DNA of 64,000 nt, from NCBI GenBank assembly GCA_023052935.1, contig CM041293.1:177497600-177561599 (forward strand), written 5' to 3'. A model generated the notes under the pieces. The model was not told the origin of the DNA, did no database searches, and was given only the letters and a program-made list of their open reading frames with translations. Source of the stretch: Piezodorus guildinii (taxonomy: Eukaryota > Arthropoda > Insecta > Hemiptera > Pentatomidae). The position numbers and the translations under genes were made by a program. The number at the start of each line of letters is the position of its first letter. Position 1 is the stretch's first letter. This document shows positions 1-10,594 of this stretch, piece by piece.

Positions 1-2
1 AG

Positions 3-453
3 ACATTGGTGCGTCCCGTACTGCTCTATGGATCAGAGTGTTGGGCGACTTCAAAGGCGACCGAGAAGGAACTCCTAATTTTTGAAAGAAAAGTTCTCCG
101 CCGTATTTTTGGAGGAGTGAAAGTTGGAGAGGAGTGGAAGCGGCGCACAAATCAGGACCTTTACAATGCTTTTGGAGAAGGTGGTGTGGTCCGGGATATG
201 AAGTTAAGACGCCTAAGATATGCAGGGCATATTGCCAGGATGGAAAATGGAGAAATGCCCAAAATATTGCTCACTCAGCCGATCCATGGGATAAGAAGAA
301 GAGGAAGACCAAGGTTGAGATGGTCGGATGGTGTGGCGGCGGACGCTCGCATGTTGCTGGGAGTTAGGAGCTGGATGACATCGGCTCAAGACCGTGATGA
401 TTGGAGGAGGCGGTTGGAGGAGGCCAAGACCCGTGACCGGGTTGTAGCGCCGT

Positions 454-481
<28 letters not shown>
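3..481 (+). mobile_element. 3' end of a LINE (C-terminal reverse-transcriptase region) with poly(A) tail
   Basis: The open frame from about 6 to 455 encodes the region just after the catalytic core of a non-LTR reverse transcriptase. Visible motifs in order are PVLLYGSECW, an FERKVLRRIFG block, LRRLRYAGHIARM and GRPRLRWSDGV near the end. These blocks are typical of insect 'endonuclease-reverse transcriptase' LINEs. The stop codon at 453-455 is followed at once by an A run of about 27 bases, so this is the true 3' end of an inserted copy. The 5' part lies outside the window. Clade not assigned. Confidence 0.8.
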
Positions 482-484
<3 letters not shown>

Positions 485-824
485 GTAAAATTCAATAAAA
501 TATAATATTTTTTTAAATTATTCAATGTTTTATTTCTTTGATTAATTATAAGGTTGCAAAAATACCTTGTACATATATATGCGTGTTTTTTAGTGTATTT
601 ATGTATTTTTTTAATTCATAATATGCAGTATAATTTTTTCATTTTTTAAATGATGTATATTATGTTGAGGTAATAGCCAGAAGATTAATACTTTAATGTA
701 CGAGTACATTTATATTATTCTTAGGGATGGTTAGGGGACTAGCTGTCTCAGAATACAAATTATTTTTCATATCATTTCATTCATTACTATATGTTTCTTA
801 TATAGCTAAGTGAAAGTGAAAGTA
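482..824. other. AT-rich DNA without recognised features
   Basis: AT-rich sequence after the LINE poly(A). I see no coding frame, repeat or RNA gene here. Confidence 0.5.
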
Positions 825-955
825 AAACTGTCATGTCTATAATATAAACTGTCATGTCTATAATATAAACTGTCATGTCTATAATATAAACTGTCATGTC
901 TATAATATAAACTGTCATGTCTATAATATAAACTGTCATGTCTATAATATAAACT
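825..955 (+). repeat. 21-bp minisatellite, six full copies
   Basis: The unit AAACTGTCATGTCTATAATA plus T repeats with period 21, starting at 825, 846, 867, 888, 909 and 930, with a partial seventh from 951. The copies look identical by eye, so the array is young or homogenised. Confidence 0.9.
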
Positions 956-1370
956 CTACAGACCTGATACTTTGGCGTGACTTTTATAAGTTGAATGTTA
1001 TGACTTTACTGAGAATGACATAATAAGGAAAAGAGAAATATCCTGTTCTCACTCATATTCCTGCCATCTAGCGGACATTTATTGTACTTATGCCTCTTAA
1101 TATTCCTTCCACGCCTCTTACAAAGGGTTTTATTTTTCTTTGATACTTCTTTCTCTGGTTACTTAGTTACCATCAGAGTTTGTGAAAATAAGTTGCTTTT
1201 CTTTTATGTCTGGGTTGCTTTTCTTATTGTCTGTTACCTATCACGTAATGTTTGGGTTTTTGTAAATTTTCCACTATCAAGCAGAGGATCTCTCATATTA
1301 TGGTTTTCAAATTATTTTTTTTAAATATACTATAAAGGACTTTAATATATATTAAAAGTCAACACCAGAA
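956..1370. other. Unassigned intergenic DNA
   Basis: The open frame at 1082-1324 is rich in F, L and V because the DNA is T-rich. It matches no family I recognise and is treated as chance. Confidence 0.4.
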
Positions 1371-1399
1371 GTGTGAGGAGTTCTGCATAAAAATAGTGG

Positions 1400-1855
1400 A
1401 ATGTTACCTCTCTCCTCTCCAGAAAACCTCGCCTTACCATACAGAACATCCTGCCTGCTGCTCCAATTCTTTGGGCCACTTCCTCGTCTATGTAGCCACT
1501 CTCATTGAGATGAGCTCCCAGATATTTAAAACTGTCGACCTGCTCTAATCTCTCTCCTCCAACCCTTAGTACTCTCATTATCCTTCGGGGTTTCTTTCCA
1601 ATACGCATTGAATTGATCTTCATATTTATTGCAGATAATTCCTCTTGGAGGACATTTATGTTGTGTTGGAGGTCTCGATCGTTGGCAGCTAGTAAGACGA
1701 TATCGTCAGCGAAGGCCATCAGGGAATATCTGGTAGGGTGCAAGTTTCTCTGCCCTAGCTGGAATTTCCTCATTATAGGGTTGGTTCTTCTTAGTGCCAA
1801 GTCCAGAACCATGATGAAGAGCAAAGGACTCAGGCTACAGCCTACCAATGATATT
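1400..1855 (-). mobile_element. LINE reverse-transcriptase core fragment (family A)
   Basis: On the minus strand the frame reads GCSLSPLLF (the conserved block before the catalytic site) and then FADDIVLLA, the catalytic F/YADD motif, followed by QEELSAINMKIN, KYLGAHLNESG and RRGFLERREV. The second half closely matches the + strand copy at 51928-52799. Compared with that copy, about six residues (PGKTKC) are missing after NMKIN, so an in-frame deletion has occurred. Both ends are truncated. This is a dead fragment, not a gene. Confidence 0.82.
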
Positions 1856-2282
1856 GATTTATCACAAGCAATACAAAACAAAGTTTTCCATCAGATCTAA
1901 TTAGCTCGAGGTAATTAGAAATACAGGTTTTTATTTTCGATTAAAAAACTTGTTTTTCTTTTTGCATTATTTAAACATTAACATAAGAGAATACTGAAGA
2001 GTTATAAACAGAGGATTCAGTATAATAACAATAACAATAAACGTCTTTGAATCAGCCTTTCGAAGTATAGGTTAGTTCAAAAATGACGTTAAATGAATAA
2101 AAACATAAATAATAATAATAATTAAATAATAAATAATAAAATGTGTTTTATTACATTATGATAGACAAATTTGTTTATTTTTGAAGTCAGTATCATATTT
2201 CCCTTCATTTTTTCTCTTCTTAACTAACAATTTAATTCTAGATTTAAACAGAGAATGATAAAATATAATTTTAAATACTTAT

Positions 2283-2392
2283 TAGCATATCTCATCGTCA
2301 TCATCATAATGATTCCCCCTTCTACCGCTGTTGGGTGTAATGGTCGTGCTTATAGAGTCTGGTCCAGTGTCTCTCTCCTGCACCAACTATGC
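2283..2392 (-). mobile_element. Extreme 3' end of a family A LINE
   Basis: The minus strand reads about TRLYKH....QQR followed by a stop, AAGGGGGAATCATTATGATG and a GATGATGA-type tail. The family A copy at 52740-52799 ends the same way (TRLYKQDPHTEQR, stop, then a GATGATGA tail). It is therefore a separate short 3' piece of the same LINE. Confidence 0.7.
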
Positions 2393-2529
2393 GCTAATCA
2401 CATTTTATTTAATACCTCTGGGAATAATGAAGATAAATTTATGTTTAGTACAGAAATTTCGCTATCACCAATTTTAAAACGTATGTACACGACTGCCACT
2501 TCCCTTTTGGGTTAAAATCAATTTCAGAA

Positions 2530-3180
2530 TGTTTTAAAATCATTTATTGAATTTTACACCTGTACAACACTATACAATAAGTAAATGAGCTATTTACAGA
2601 TAATTGGCTTGTAATTGATTTGGGAAGAATCTACCAAGTGGATCTACCACTTAACATTTATTTGATCAGCAGGTCTCGAGGCCATCGGCTTTTCAGACGC
2701 CTCGGAGGATTATCGGGAATAGATGCCGATGAGATGATACGGACAAGCGGGCTTGTATGGGCGTTTAATTTGGAATGAAAGGAGGTGTTGCTTTTTGGGG
2801 AAATTTCTGCAACTAGTGGGATATTCAGGTCTCTATGGATGAGTTTGTTGGTAAGAAAGTAAAGAGCGTCGAGGATTTGTCGAAGGATTTTGGATTGCAA
2901 GGATTGGATGCGGGAGGAATTCGATGGGTAGTGGACCCCATGACTCAATGCCATAAGACCAAATATGTCAGAAAATGGTTGTGTAAATGAGTTTTTTTGA
3001 AGTAAAGGGAGAGTTTTTATCATGGTTTAATAGTCGATATCTACGAGCAGTTTCTTGTCGTTTAAGTCTTGTATGAGGATCCCATGTAAGACGTTTGTCA
3101 AGTTTAAGTCCAGGGTATCGTATTTGTTCTACAGTGACGAGTGGGGTCATTTCAGAATTTAAAAAAAATGCACTGCGAAA
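2530..3180 (-). mobile_element. Jockey-clade LINE, 3' ORF2 fragment
   Basis: Two minus-strand frames, at about 2968-3183 and 2658-3023, give the C-terminal region of jockey ORF2: VEQIRYPGLKLDKRLTWDPH, RLKRQETARRYRLL, then SNSSRIQSLQSKILRQILDA, TNKLIHRDLNIP and finally PPRRLKSRWPRDLL. The frames are joined by a frameshift near 3000. The W in the expected LWGS block is lost. It has the 3' end typical of 5'-truncated retroposed copies. Six other copies lie in this window. Confidence 0.85.
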
Positions 3181-3183
3181 CAC

Positions 3184-3905
3184 ACGATTTTAAGTAACTC
3201 CCCTATATTATTTTATCTAAATTTTACAAGAATTGTAAAATTTCTTATGGATAACATTAGCTACCTGTTAATTTATTATTATTTTTATTATTATTATTAT
3301 TAATTTTTATTTGTTATATTCTATTGTGTTTTATTTTATAAAAATAGATATATATTTACTAAATTTCTGATTTAATTTTAATGTAATATGACTAAAATAG
3401 GACTTTGAAAAGAATTTCTTATCGTCATTAAAGTTGGACTAAATTATATTACCATCTCTTACAATCAAAGACAGAGAATCCTTGTTTTGGTTGCTCTGTG
3501 ATTTCAAGATTTAATGATAGGCTGGGTGTGACGTCAGGACAGCAATCAGCTGATATAGGGGGCAGCGATACGGTGTCATTAAGGTTTGAACGATTTTATT
3601 CGATTAAAATCAATCAAGCGGGTAAAATGGAACGCTCGTTCGCGAACGGTCAGTCAAATAGTTTCACGATACCCTGACCATCACGCTCTCTACCGCCTAT
3701 CACGCCATACCATGAATATTATCCTTCTAAATATTATCAAAATCTGGCACGAACTTCACATAACATTACTTAATAGAATGAAGTTTAAAAAAAAAGTAAT
3801 GAAATATCTGCTGTGTTCCCACACAATACACGAAACCTAAAACAATAATAATCTATAAGAAGTTTACATTTGGTAAACATTCATTGGCCGATCACTGAAA
3901 ATTAT
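3184..3905. other. Unassigned DNA
   Basis: AT-rich DNA with a GC-richer patch at about 3490-3710. The frame at 3586-3840 matches nothing I know. Confidence 0.4.
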
Positions 3906-3910
3906 AATGG

Positions 3911-4308
3911 TCAATTGAGACGTTGATTTCCAAAAGGTACTAAAAGACATTTTTTACGAAACTGATTTTTTTACATATTTGTATTCTCATCACTTTTTGT
4001 AATTTAAATCTTCTATTTTATTTTATCTAATGAGCTCTTAAGTCCTTAAAAAAAGCGATTTAGAAATTCGGCCATTTTCTAGAAGTACTAATTACGCATT
4101 TACTTTCATTCCAGTTCATACTAAAAAATTTCATTTCAAAATTTTAATATGATGTTATTAATATAGTAAACATACAATTCTAGATTTTAATGCGAAAAAA
4201 AAACGAAATTAGGTAGTTTAATAATAAAGTAATGGCAGATTTTCGCGCTTCCTGTAAAATTTCCTAGAATGGATATAGTACCTTTTTGAAAATCAACGCC
4301 TCAATTAT
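3911..4308. mobile_element. Short terminal-inverted-repeat element (MITE-like)
   Basis: The left end reads TCAATTGAGACGTTGATTTC followed by CAAAAGGTAC. The right end is its near-perfect inverse (GTACCTTTTTGAAAATCAAC then GCCTCAATTA). The arms are about 30 bp and the interior is non-coding and AT-rich. A second left end of the same family is at 22331-22536. I could not define a target-site duplication, so the superfamily is open. Confidence 0.6.
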
Positions 4309-4511
4309 TCAATATTGAAATTTCGTAACGACCAAAACATGGGTTCCCTGCAATTCTTTAAATGAAATGGTAATTGAATTCTGTCAACCTTTTAATGATA
4401 ATAAGAAATTCTTTTCAAAGTCTCATTTTAGTCATATGGCATGAAAATTAAATGAGAAATTCAGAATAATAGTGAGAAAAAACCCACAATAGAATAACAA
4501 ATAAAAATTAA

Positions 4512-4847
4512 AAATCTAGGGCGGGCAACACACGATTTTCACTTACCTCGACTGTTAGAATCAATTTAAAAACTATTAAATATACTTTAATTTAAAACAT
4601 ATTTTAAGTATATTTCAATAAAACGTGCTTTCATTATCGTTGGAAACATATGATTTAGATTAAATAATATAACTATATTAAATTGTTAATCAGTAATAAG
4701 TTTATTCCCCATTCGTCACTTTATATTACCTTTTACAACTTTGTGTATAAGATAATTTGTTTTTTTTTCTAAAATCATTAGCTTTCCAACGCTATATTAT
4801 ACATCTGTATTACTGTTCTTATGTTCAAAAACAAAAATACCTTTACC
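4512..4847 (+). repeat. R900 repeat, left part (split by a jockey insertion)
   Basis: Begins with the R900 end (GGGCAACACACG, then TTTTCACTTACC) and runs to TTCAAAAACAAAAA. The same copy resumes at 5543 with TTGCATTAAAAAAATA, which is exactly how uninterrupted copies continue. Confidence 0.8.
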
Positions 4848-5542
4848 CTGCGCCGCAAACCTATGTCTGCCTGTCCCACTATATCCTTTGGCAATATTCC
4901 ACTCACCTCAGTTGAACAGATCCGATACCTTGAACTGCATCTTGACAGACGACTTACTTGGAATCCTCACACTAGACTGAAACGACAAGAAACAGCTCGC
5001 AGATATCGCTTATTACAACATTTACTTGACTAACGTTCAAAACTTCCCACCTACTTCAAAATACTAATTTATATTACCATACATAGGCCTATTTGGACAT
5101 ATGGAATTGAACTATAGGGATCCACCAAGCCATCAAATTCCTCTCGCATCCAATCCTTGCAATCCAAAATCCTCCGAAAGATCCTAAATGCCCCTTACTT
5201 TGTCACCAATAAAATAATCCATAAAGCACTGAATATCCCATTAGTTGCAGACTTAGCCCGAATTAGATATACTTCCTTTCACTCCAAATTACCACTCCAC
5301 CCAAACCCACTTGTCCGCAATCTCTCATCTCCTTCTATTCCTGATCATCCTCTGAGGCGGCTGAAACGACGATGGCCTCAAGACCTCCTTTTCTGAAAAA
5401 CCTTTGAAGTACTACCAATGGGTAGATTCTTCTCACGCCTATCATGTCCATATCTCATGTGTGAACAGTCACATTTATTTGATGTATTTTTTGTGTTAAT
5501 ACAGTTGTAAATATCCCTATAATAAATAAATTTAAAAAAAAT
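4848..5542 (+). mobile_element. Jockey-clade LINE 3' fragment inserted in R900
   Basis: The frames at 4821-5033 and 5157-5396 encode jockey ORF2 C-terminal blocks: SVEQIRYLELHLDRRLTWNP, RLKRQETARRYRLLQHLLD, then a stop, SSRIQSLQSKILRKILNAPY, TNKIIHKALNIP and LRRLKRRWPQDLL. Stop codons and a frameshift break it. It ends in an A-rich tail (AATAAATTTAAAAAAAA) and interrupts an R900 copy. It is therefore younger than that R900. Confidence 0.85.
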
Positions 5543-5790
5543 TGCATTAAAAAAATATTTTTGGACTTTTCTCTTTTTGTTGAACATCGAATTCGTTCAA
5601 CTTATGTATTTACCTGTTTTTTTATCAATGGTAACAAGATGATATGGTTATTTTTTTAGAATCTACAAAATTAAAAGTACTTCAGAGGAGGGAAATTCAA
5701 TCAGAATGAAACACAGACCTTTTTGCGGGACTTGGTCATTTGGACTCAGGAGACCCTAAAACGTGTATTTCCGTTGAAAACTGGAATTCG
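5543..5790 (+). repeat. R900 repeat, right part
   Basis: Continuation of the copy at 4512-4847. It runs through the TTTTTGCGGGACTTGG and CGTGTATTTCCGTTGAAAAC blocks and stops at GGAATTCGAG, where an inverted R900 copy begins. The terminal palindrome is missing. Confidence 0.75.
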
Positions 5791-6190
5791 AGATGTTATA
5801 GCGACTTTTTAACAAAATCGATGAACCAGAAGTGCCACTTTTTACCACGCATTTTTCACAATTTTCTCAAAAACTGCTCTAAAGATTTTATTTGATTCGC
5901 TATATTGATGAAAAATTTAATGGGCTTTAATATGATGTAGGTTTAATGCTGATTCAAATAGTCCCAAAAGGGCTTAAATGCCGATATTTTAAATTTCCTT
6001 CCTCTGAAGTACCTTTAATTCATTGATTAAGAACCAGGTAATTTAGTATATAAAAGAATTTGTTAATTTTTCTCAACGTAAAAATAATAATATAAATGCA
6101 TAATATACCTTTGAAAAGCTTAAGATGTGGGATTTTTTTTTATCGTATTAAAAAAGTTGGATAGAATGTGTAAAATATACTATATTATTG
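5791..6190 (-). repeat. R900 repeat, inverted copy (first part)
   Basis: Diverged R900 in reverse orientation: a CCAGAAG(A/T)GCCACTTT block, TTAATGGGCTTTAATATGAT, GGGCTTAAATGCCGATATTT. It is interrupted by a SINE-like repeat at 6191-6476 and ends at 6477-6736. Confidence 0.7.
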
Positions 6191-6476
6191 TTTCTTTGTT
6201 TATATAACGTAACTTTATGCTACTATGGCTAGTCGGACGATGCTTCAGTGGGAGTCCTATTTTGCCTATCTCTGTTTTATTAGGATAGGATCTTTAACGA
6301 GTACCTGACATCACACAGGCTCGGGATCACCTTTTTACCTCCCTTCCGAAGGACGGCATAACTAATGATATTTTACGCCTATTAAAAAATCCTAGGAACA
6401 CCTGCGGTTTTAAACCCTTGACCTTTGGCATAGTATGCTGTTATGCTAACCACTATGCTACAGGTGATCCCTATAA
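6191..6476 (+). repeat. SINE-like repeat C, copy 1
   Basis: Recognised by an ordered set of blocks shared with 14866-15136 and 32837-33085: ACTTTATGCTACTATGGCTA, GTCGGACGATGCT, GGGAGTCC, ATCTTTAACGAGTACCTGAC, CACACAGGCTCGGG, CCTTCCGAAGGACGG, AAATCCTAGGAACACCTGCG, CCCTTGACCTTTGGCAT and GGTGATCCC. The CCTTCCGAAGG block is self-complementary. It has no protein-coding frame. It resembles SINE 'central domain' repeats widespread in arthropods, but I cannot name it. Confidence 0.65.
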
Positions 6477-6736
6477 TATATTATATTGTATAAAGAGTTA
6501 TATTGTAGAGTGATAAAAGCTGATAAAGACAAGTGATGGTTGTGGATAATAATTTATATTGTTAGATTATTTACTTTGAAACACACATTTTCATTGAAAC
6601 TCGACTTACTTCTTTAACCTTTCGACTCAAGCTCTTTTCTAAAATTCTTAAAAATTAAAGTCGTGTTTTTTTTTCACTCATTCTGAAATTGATATTAACC
6701 CCAGAGAAAAGTGGAATTCGTGTGTTGTGCCCACCA
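6477..6736 (-). repeat. R900 repeat, inverted copy (second part)
   Basis: Completes the inverted copy. It ends with the family's terminus in reverse (GTGTGTTGTGCCCACCAGA). Confidence 0.65.
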
Positions 6737-7019
6737 GAAGTTTGTTTATTTAAAAGTAGTTAGTATACAAGTTTTAGCCATTTGCTTAGCGTTATTTGTC
6801 TGTTCTTGATATGTGGCCCTATTTCATTGTTCTGTTGAATGTCACAGAATGTTGATAATGAATGTTTCTGATTGTGTCCGTCTGAACTTGGATATTGTCA
6901 AGATTACTGGAGGACAGATTTCGTGTGCGCGCAAACACAAACACACACACACTTGAAGATTTCCACCTACCCTCTTAAAACAATTTAGCTCTTCTTAGGC
7001 GGGAAAAATCAATTCATCA

Positions 7020-7252
7020 AAAGATTTTTCCTGAAATATAAGTAGTAATACAGATGTATAATATACCGTTGGAAGGCTCAAGATTTTAGAAAAATTAATA
7101 TGCAATAAAATATATCGTACAAGTTAATACAAAGTTGTTGTATCCCAAAAACTTATAAACGTATGTTATTGCTAAAGAGAGAGGTTATGATAGTTCATTG
7201 TTAGCACCCTAGTATCCATTTATTAAAAAAAAAATCCTAACCATTAATGACT
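7020..7252 (-). repeat. R900-derived fragment, first copy of a duplicated block
   Basis: Holds an inverted R900 stretch (ATAATATACCGTTGGAAGGC). Positions 7056-7252 recur nearly unchanged at 7911-8108, an offset of 855 bp, including GAGAGGTTATGATAGTTCAT and TTAATGACTTCC. Confidence 0.65.
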
Positions 7253-7910
7253 TCCTTCACTATATTTTTTCACACAGTCCTTTCCACTCGCGCGACTTAG
7301 TTATTTGGATTCATGGGGCTCTAAAACGTGTATTTCTGCTGAAAACTTTTGACGATCTCAATATTTTCCCTTACTATATATTTTATACATAGGTAAGTGA
7401 AAATAAAAATTCTTTTGACTTCCACTTACCTTCGTTATTTATATCTTTTTAAAAATTTTCGAACAAATTTAGAAACGAAAATAAAATTGTTTATTTACAT
7501 TAAATTTTAATAGAAACATGTTTTTTTATTAAATAATCTATTATATTATTATCAAAATAATTTATTAGTTTATCGGTTTTTCATCACTATCCATTAACTT
7601 TCACAAGGTTGTGTATGAGATAATATTTGTTCTAAAATCTTTAGCTTTCCAATAGTATACTATACATGTATATTACTGTTCTTTAGTTCAAAAACAAACA
7701 ATTACATTAAAAAAAATATTTTTGCAGTTATCTCCTTTAGTTGGACATCGAATTCGTTCAACTTATATGTTTACATGGTTTTTAGCAATGCTAATTAGAC
7801 AATATTGTCAATTTCATAATAAAAACTACAAAATTAAAGGTACTTTAGAGGAAGAAATTTTGAAATATCGGCATTTAAGCCCTCTCTGACTATTTTAATC
7901 AGAATGAAAT
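7253..7910 (+). repeat. Two R900 pieces joined tail-to-head
   Basis: 7253-7433 is the right end of one copy (CACAGTCCTTTCCACTCG to CTTACTATATATTTTA and GGTAAGTGAAAATAAAAATT). It runs straight into the left end of the next (TGACTTCCACTTACC), which continues to 7910. Confidence 0.65.
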
Positions 7911-8108
7911 CTATAATATACCGTTGGAAAGCTCAAGATTTTAGAAAAGTTAATATGCTATAAAATATATCGTACTAGTTAATACAAAGTTGTTGTATCC
8001 CATAAACTTATGAACGTATATTATTGCTAAAGAGAGAGGTTATGATAGTTCATCGTTTGCACCCTAGTATCCATTTATTTAAAAAAAAAATCCTAACCAT
8101 TAATGACT
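7911..8108 (-). repeat. R900-derived fragment, second copy of the duplicated block
   Basis: Near-identical to 7056-7252. Here it is followed by a CR1-like LINE instead of an R900 end. Confidence 0.65.
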
Positions 8109-9117
8109 TCCCTCTCCATGATTATCACTCTAAATACAACCTCTATTCTGAGGATTTCCAAATATACGTCTCCTTCCGACCTATTACCAGCTACAAAAGA
8201 CTACAAGAGGACTTTAATTGAATAAGTCACTGGGCTGTAGTCAATAAGTTAAAACTAAATTCTGAGCAATTGTAATAGGATCCCATCACCTCCTGAAAAC
8301 TGTTCCACATATCGCAACCCAGTACTTAAATAGTAATCCTATAATGTTTTACCCGACTGTCAGGAATCTGGGGGTAAGCTTCTTCCAAACACTATCCTTC
8401 AAAATTCATATTTCCGAAATCTCTTGTCATTCCCTTCCAACCCTAAAGCGACTGTATTCCCTCCGTCACCTATTCCCGCATGAAACTCCTCGTTGCCTCT
8501 CTAATATTTCCCCACTTCGACTATTGCTGTGCGGTATACGATGGAGTTTCTGGAGATCTCGAGATAAAATAAAATGCTTTGTCCGATTCACCTTCGGAGT
8601 CCCTAGATGCACCTCTGTATCCCCATTTTATGGCGAGTTAAAGTGTCTTTATCCTTCTAATCGACAGGAGTATTTACTTCACACTTTACCAAGTTATCAA
8701 ATCCCGCCGTCCATCATACATTTTTGACCTCCTACAATTCAAATCCTCTGTCCATCCCCGTTGTACGCGCTCCAGGCCTTCAGATTTATACAGTACAGAC
8801 CACCGAACTGCACATTTCGACAGATCCTTTTTCATTCGATCTTCAATCCTATGGAATTCTATCCCTCCTTCCATCCGTCACTCCAACTCTCTTTCTACCT
8901 TCAAATCCCGCATATTTAATCACTTAATGAATATCCAGGCTCAATAGAATTGTTAATAAGCTTTTTATATATTTTTTTTTTTTGTTCTGATATGGACATG
9001 TCTAGTTTATATCAGTAATTAATAATTTATTTATATGTATTAAATTTACTCTAAGACTCCAAAGTACATATTGTACATTCCGTATATTTTATTATAAAGG
9101 GACATGTCCCAGGATAA
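8109..9117 (+). mobile_element. CR1-like LINE, 3' ORF and 3' UTR
   Basis: The first part (about 8130-8270) encodes LYSEDFQIYV, a decayed YADD catalytic motif, then NKLKLNSEQ. A frameshift near 8270 moves to the frame VIGSHHLLKT... and on through the ORF starting at 8344, with RNLGVSFFQ and FTFGVPRCTSVS. A second shift near 8727 leads to LLQFKSSVH, RSFFIRSSILWNSIPPSIRH and STFKSRIFNHL. The order matches LINEs of the CR1/L2 group. The 3' end holds a palindrome GGGACATGTCCC and AATAAAG at about 9100-9121. The same 3' end recurs at 12920, 63595 and 63800. Confidence 0.78.
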
Positions 9118-9191
9118 TAAAGAATTTTTTTTAACCTATCATAGCTGTTTAAAACAAAATTCGAACGAGCAATTCTCACTGTTGGATGTAT

Positions 9192-9257
9192 TGTTACCTC
9201 TATGGCGACGTATTGTTACCTCTTTGGAAATGTATTGTTATCTCTATGGCGACGTAT
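9192..9257 (+). repeat. 22-bp tandem repeat, three copies
   Basis: TGTTACCTCTATGGCGACGT plus AT at 9192, 9214 and 9236. The middle copy differs (TTTGGAAATG). Confidence 0.8.
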
Positions 9258-9660
9258 TGAATGAGCCTACTATACTACAGATATGGAAGAGTATTGAAAT
9301 ATTCAAAGAGGGAAGGAGCAAGGGCATAAAACGGCTCGTACTCGAGTGAGGCTGGCAACCCTTTTATCTCGGGGCGAATCGATACCTGGGGGGGGGGGCT
9401 GCCACTTGTGCCCTCTCTCTCTGTTTTCGTCCTTGATGGTCCTTTCAAAAGGATGCGGGTCGATTTTCAAAAGCACCTCTTTTTTTTTTTTTTTTCTTTT
9501 TTTTTAATTAGTTATCTTTAAACAGGGGCCTACAAGTGAGCTCATAAAAAAAAAAATATGAATAACTTTATGAAGTCAAGAGATTGCCAAGGCATTCACA
9601 TTATTTTAATAAGTTCCTCAGCGATTATTATATTGTTATATCAAAAATGTCTCATTTTTT
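9258..9660. other. Unassigned DNA with poly(G) and poly(T) runs
   Basis: Contains a G run near 9391 and a T-rich stretch at 9478-9510. No coding signal. Confidence 0.4.
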
Positions 9661-9661
9661 T

Positions 9662-9796
9662 ATTTTCACTTACTATATATAGTAAGGGAAAGTATTGCGA
9701 TCGTGAACATTTTCGAATTCCAGTTTTCAACGGAAATACACATTTTAGGGTCCCTTGAGTCCAAATAATTAAGTCCCGCAAAACGGTCTGTGTGTG
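9662..9796 (-). repeat. R900 repeat, inverted copy (first part)
   Basis: Starts with the palindromic end CTTACTATATATAGTAAG, GGAAAGTATTGCGATCGTGA and TTCAACGGAAATACAC, up to the GT microsatellite. It is interrupted there and resumes at 10004. Confidence 0.85.
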
Positions 9797-10003
9797 TGTT
9801 TTTTTTTTTTTTTTTTTTTTTGTGTGTTTTTTTTGGGTAGAGGAAATACCTTTCATGAGACGAAGTGGAACAATCAAGTCACACAACAGTGTGATTTTCC
9901 TACTCACTAAAAAAACCACCTCCCAATTCGTCTTTACCACCCATGCATTAGTTCGCGGGGGGCAGAAGGGCTAACTGCCTACTCCTTTCATGGACATCCT
10001 ATT
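9797..10003 (-). mobile_element. Poly(A)-tailed retroposon fragment inside the R900 microsatellite
   Basis: A T-rich run at about 9798-9832 on the + strand, interrupted by GTGTG, represents an A-rich tail on the minus strand. The body on the minus strand includes AAAGGAGTAGGCAGTTAGCC and TGCATGGGTGGTAAAGACGA, unlike R900. R900 sequence resumes on both sides with GT repeats. The parent element is not identified. Confidence 0.6.
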
Positions 10004-10450
10004 TGGGTGTGTGAGTGTGGTGACTCCCGGGTGGAAACGGTAAGTCCTATGAAACTGAAACTTCGTATTTAAGACAAGTATACGCCCGAGACGTTACAAA
10101 ATAAGCTTTTTTTATCAAAATGAGCTTACCAGAAGAGCCACTTTATACCATTTTTCGATTTTCTCGAAAACGGTTCCGACGATTTAATTATACTCGCTAT
10201 ATCGATGTAAAATTTAATAGGCTTTAATATCATTTAGTTTTCATACGGATTAAAATGGTCTGACAAGGCTTAAATGCCGATATTTGAAACTTTCTATAAA
10301 GTACCTTTAATTTTGTTGATTCTATAAAAATAACTATATTATCTTATCACCACTGATGAAAAACAGGGAAATATATAAATTCGATGAAAAAATGAAATGA
10401 AATGAATTCGATACCCAACTAAAGGAGAAAACAGAAAAAATATTAAACTT
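10004..10450 (-). repeat. R900 repeat, inverted copy (second part)
   Basis: Runs from ACTCCCGGGTGGAAACGG through ATACGCCCGAGACGTTAC and TTATACC to AACTAAAGGAGAAAACAG, where it is truncated. Confidence 0.8.
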
Positions 10451-10594
10451 AAGTTAAGTTTCAAGATACGTAGAGCCGGAATAACGTATACAAAATATCC
10501 GCTAGTCCGCGGTTTTCCACCAAAACTACTGGATTATTTTTTTTTTTTTAATTTTACCCTAAAATACCAGTTAAGTATTTAGTACATAACACTG

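Noticed and set aside
825..955. CRISPR-like array
   Set aside because: The 21-bp units are directly tandem with no spacers, in a eukaryotic repeat-rich context.
9792..9974. Frame MCVFFFFFFF...
   Set aside because: It is translation of the T run that is the tail of an inserted retroposon.
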